From Bacteroidales bacterium (GTDB lineage: Bacteria > Bacteroidota > Bacteroidia > Bacteroidales > DTU049), in contig JAHDSP010000300.1 of assembly GCA_018432645.1 (NCBI GenBank), positions 1-5,798 of the forward strand: a stretch of 5,798 nt of DNA. The letters run 5' to 3'. The notes under the pieces were generated by a model that saw only the letters and a list, made by a program, of their open reading frames with translations, made no database searches and had not been told where the DNA came from. Positions 5,705 to 5,798 of this stretch are shown here, in pieces. A program made the translations under genes and the position numbers. Every line of letters starts with the position of its first letter. The first letter of the stretch is position 1.

Positions 5705-5798
5705 AATATATATTGATAATAGAGACCTCTGACAGAGCAAATTCTATTGCAATTTGCGATACTGAAGGTAGATTGATAAATTATATAGATGAAATTAG
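5701..5798 (+). CDS. tsaB: TsaB, tRNA N6-threonylcarbamoyladenosine synthesis subunit (N-terminal part, cut by window edge)
   Basis: Only the first 32 codons are present. The start MKYILIIETSDRANSIAICD, then TEGRLINYIDEI, has the ILxIETS opening of TsaB, the ASKHA-fold partner that forms a heterodimer with TsaD and, with TsaE, transfers the threonylcarbamoyl group to A37 of ANN-decoding tRNAs in the cytoplasm. The IETS motif and following strand (NSIAICD, then a turn, then LINY) fit the family's first beta-hairpin, and tsaB proteins rarely extend further upstream. The close relative TsaD usually opens differently (LGIETSCDETA), so TsaB is preferred, but the fragment is short. The start overlaps the adaptor stop (ATGA, 5701-5704), so it is probably co-transcribed and translationally coupled with the efflux genes although its role is unrelated. 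Confidence 0.82.
   Translation, partial: MKYILIIETSDRANSIAICDTEGRLINYIDEI

Overview
The window is AT-rich (by eye roughly 30% GC) and most likely comes from a member of the Bacteroidota that carries a type IX secretion system (T9SS). Three things point there. The secreted esterase ends in a recognisable type A T9SS sorting domain. The genes lack Shine-Dalgarno sequences and instead have TAnnTTTG-type -7 elements just upstream of their starts. The left-edge protein and the TolC/adaptor pair look like Bacteroidota versions of their families. I cannot name the genus or species from the sequence.

Layout from left to right: (1) 1-776, minus strand: N-terminal 258 residues of an exported protein of the 'N-G-x-F-E ... 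C-P ... T-P-D-F-F' type, cut by the window edge. (2) 882-1178, plus strand: a 98-codon reading frame with no proper start, probably the leftover 3' end of a gene with a von Willebrand factor A-like domain. (3) 1240-1355: nested inverted repeats that reach into the end of the next gene. (4) 1348-2475, minus strand: a secreted alpha/beta-hydrolase (PHB-depolymerase/feruloyl-esterase-like) with a C-terminal T9SS signal. (5) 2476-2987: a 512-base gap with no gene, holding three different short-period repeat blocks, the most striking being thirteen consecutive 8-base units of the form TCNCCNAG. (6) 2988 to the right edge, plus strand: an apparent operon of a TolC-family outer membrane channel, a HlyD/MacA-type membrane-fusion adaptor, and the beginning of tsaB (tRNA t6A synthesis). 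The three genes are joined by two 4-base ATGA stop/start overlaps.

The channel and adaptor should form the outer part of a tripartite export pump. No inner-membrane transporter (ABC or RND) is seen in the window, because the gene after the adaptor is tsaB; the pump partner must be elsewhere or further downstream. The esterase and the left-edge protein are independent cell-envelope or secreted products on the opposite strand.

I do not see a convincing new defence system, mobile element or CRISPR array. The most unusual item is the composite short-tandem-repeat tract in the gap between the esterase and the efflux operon.
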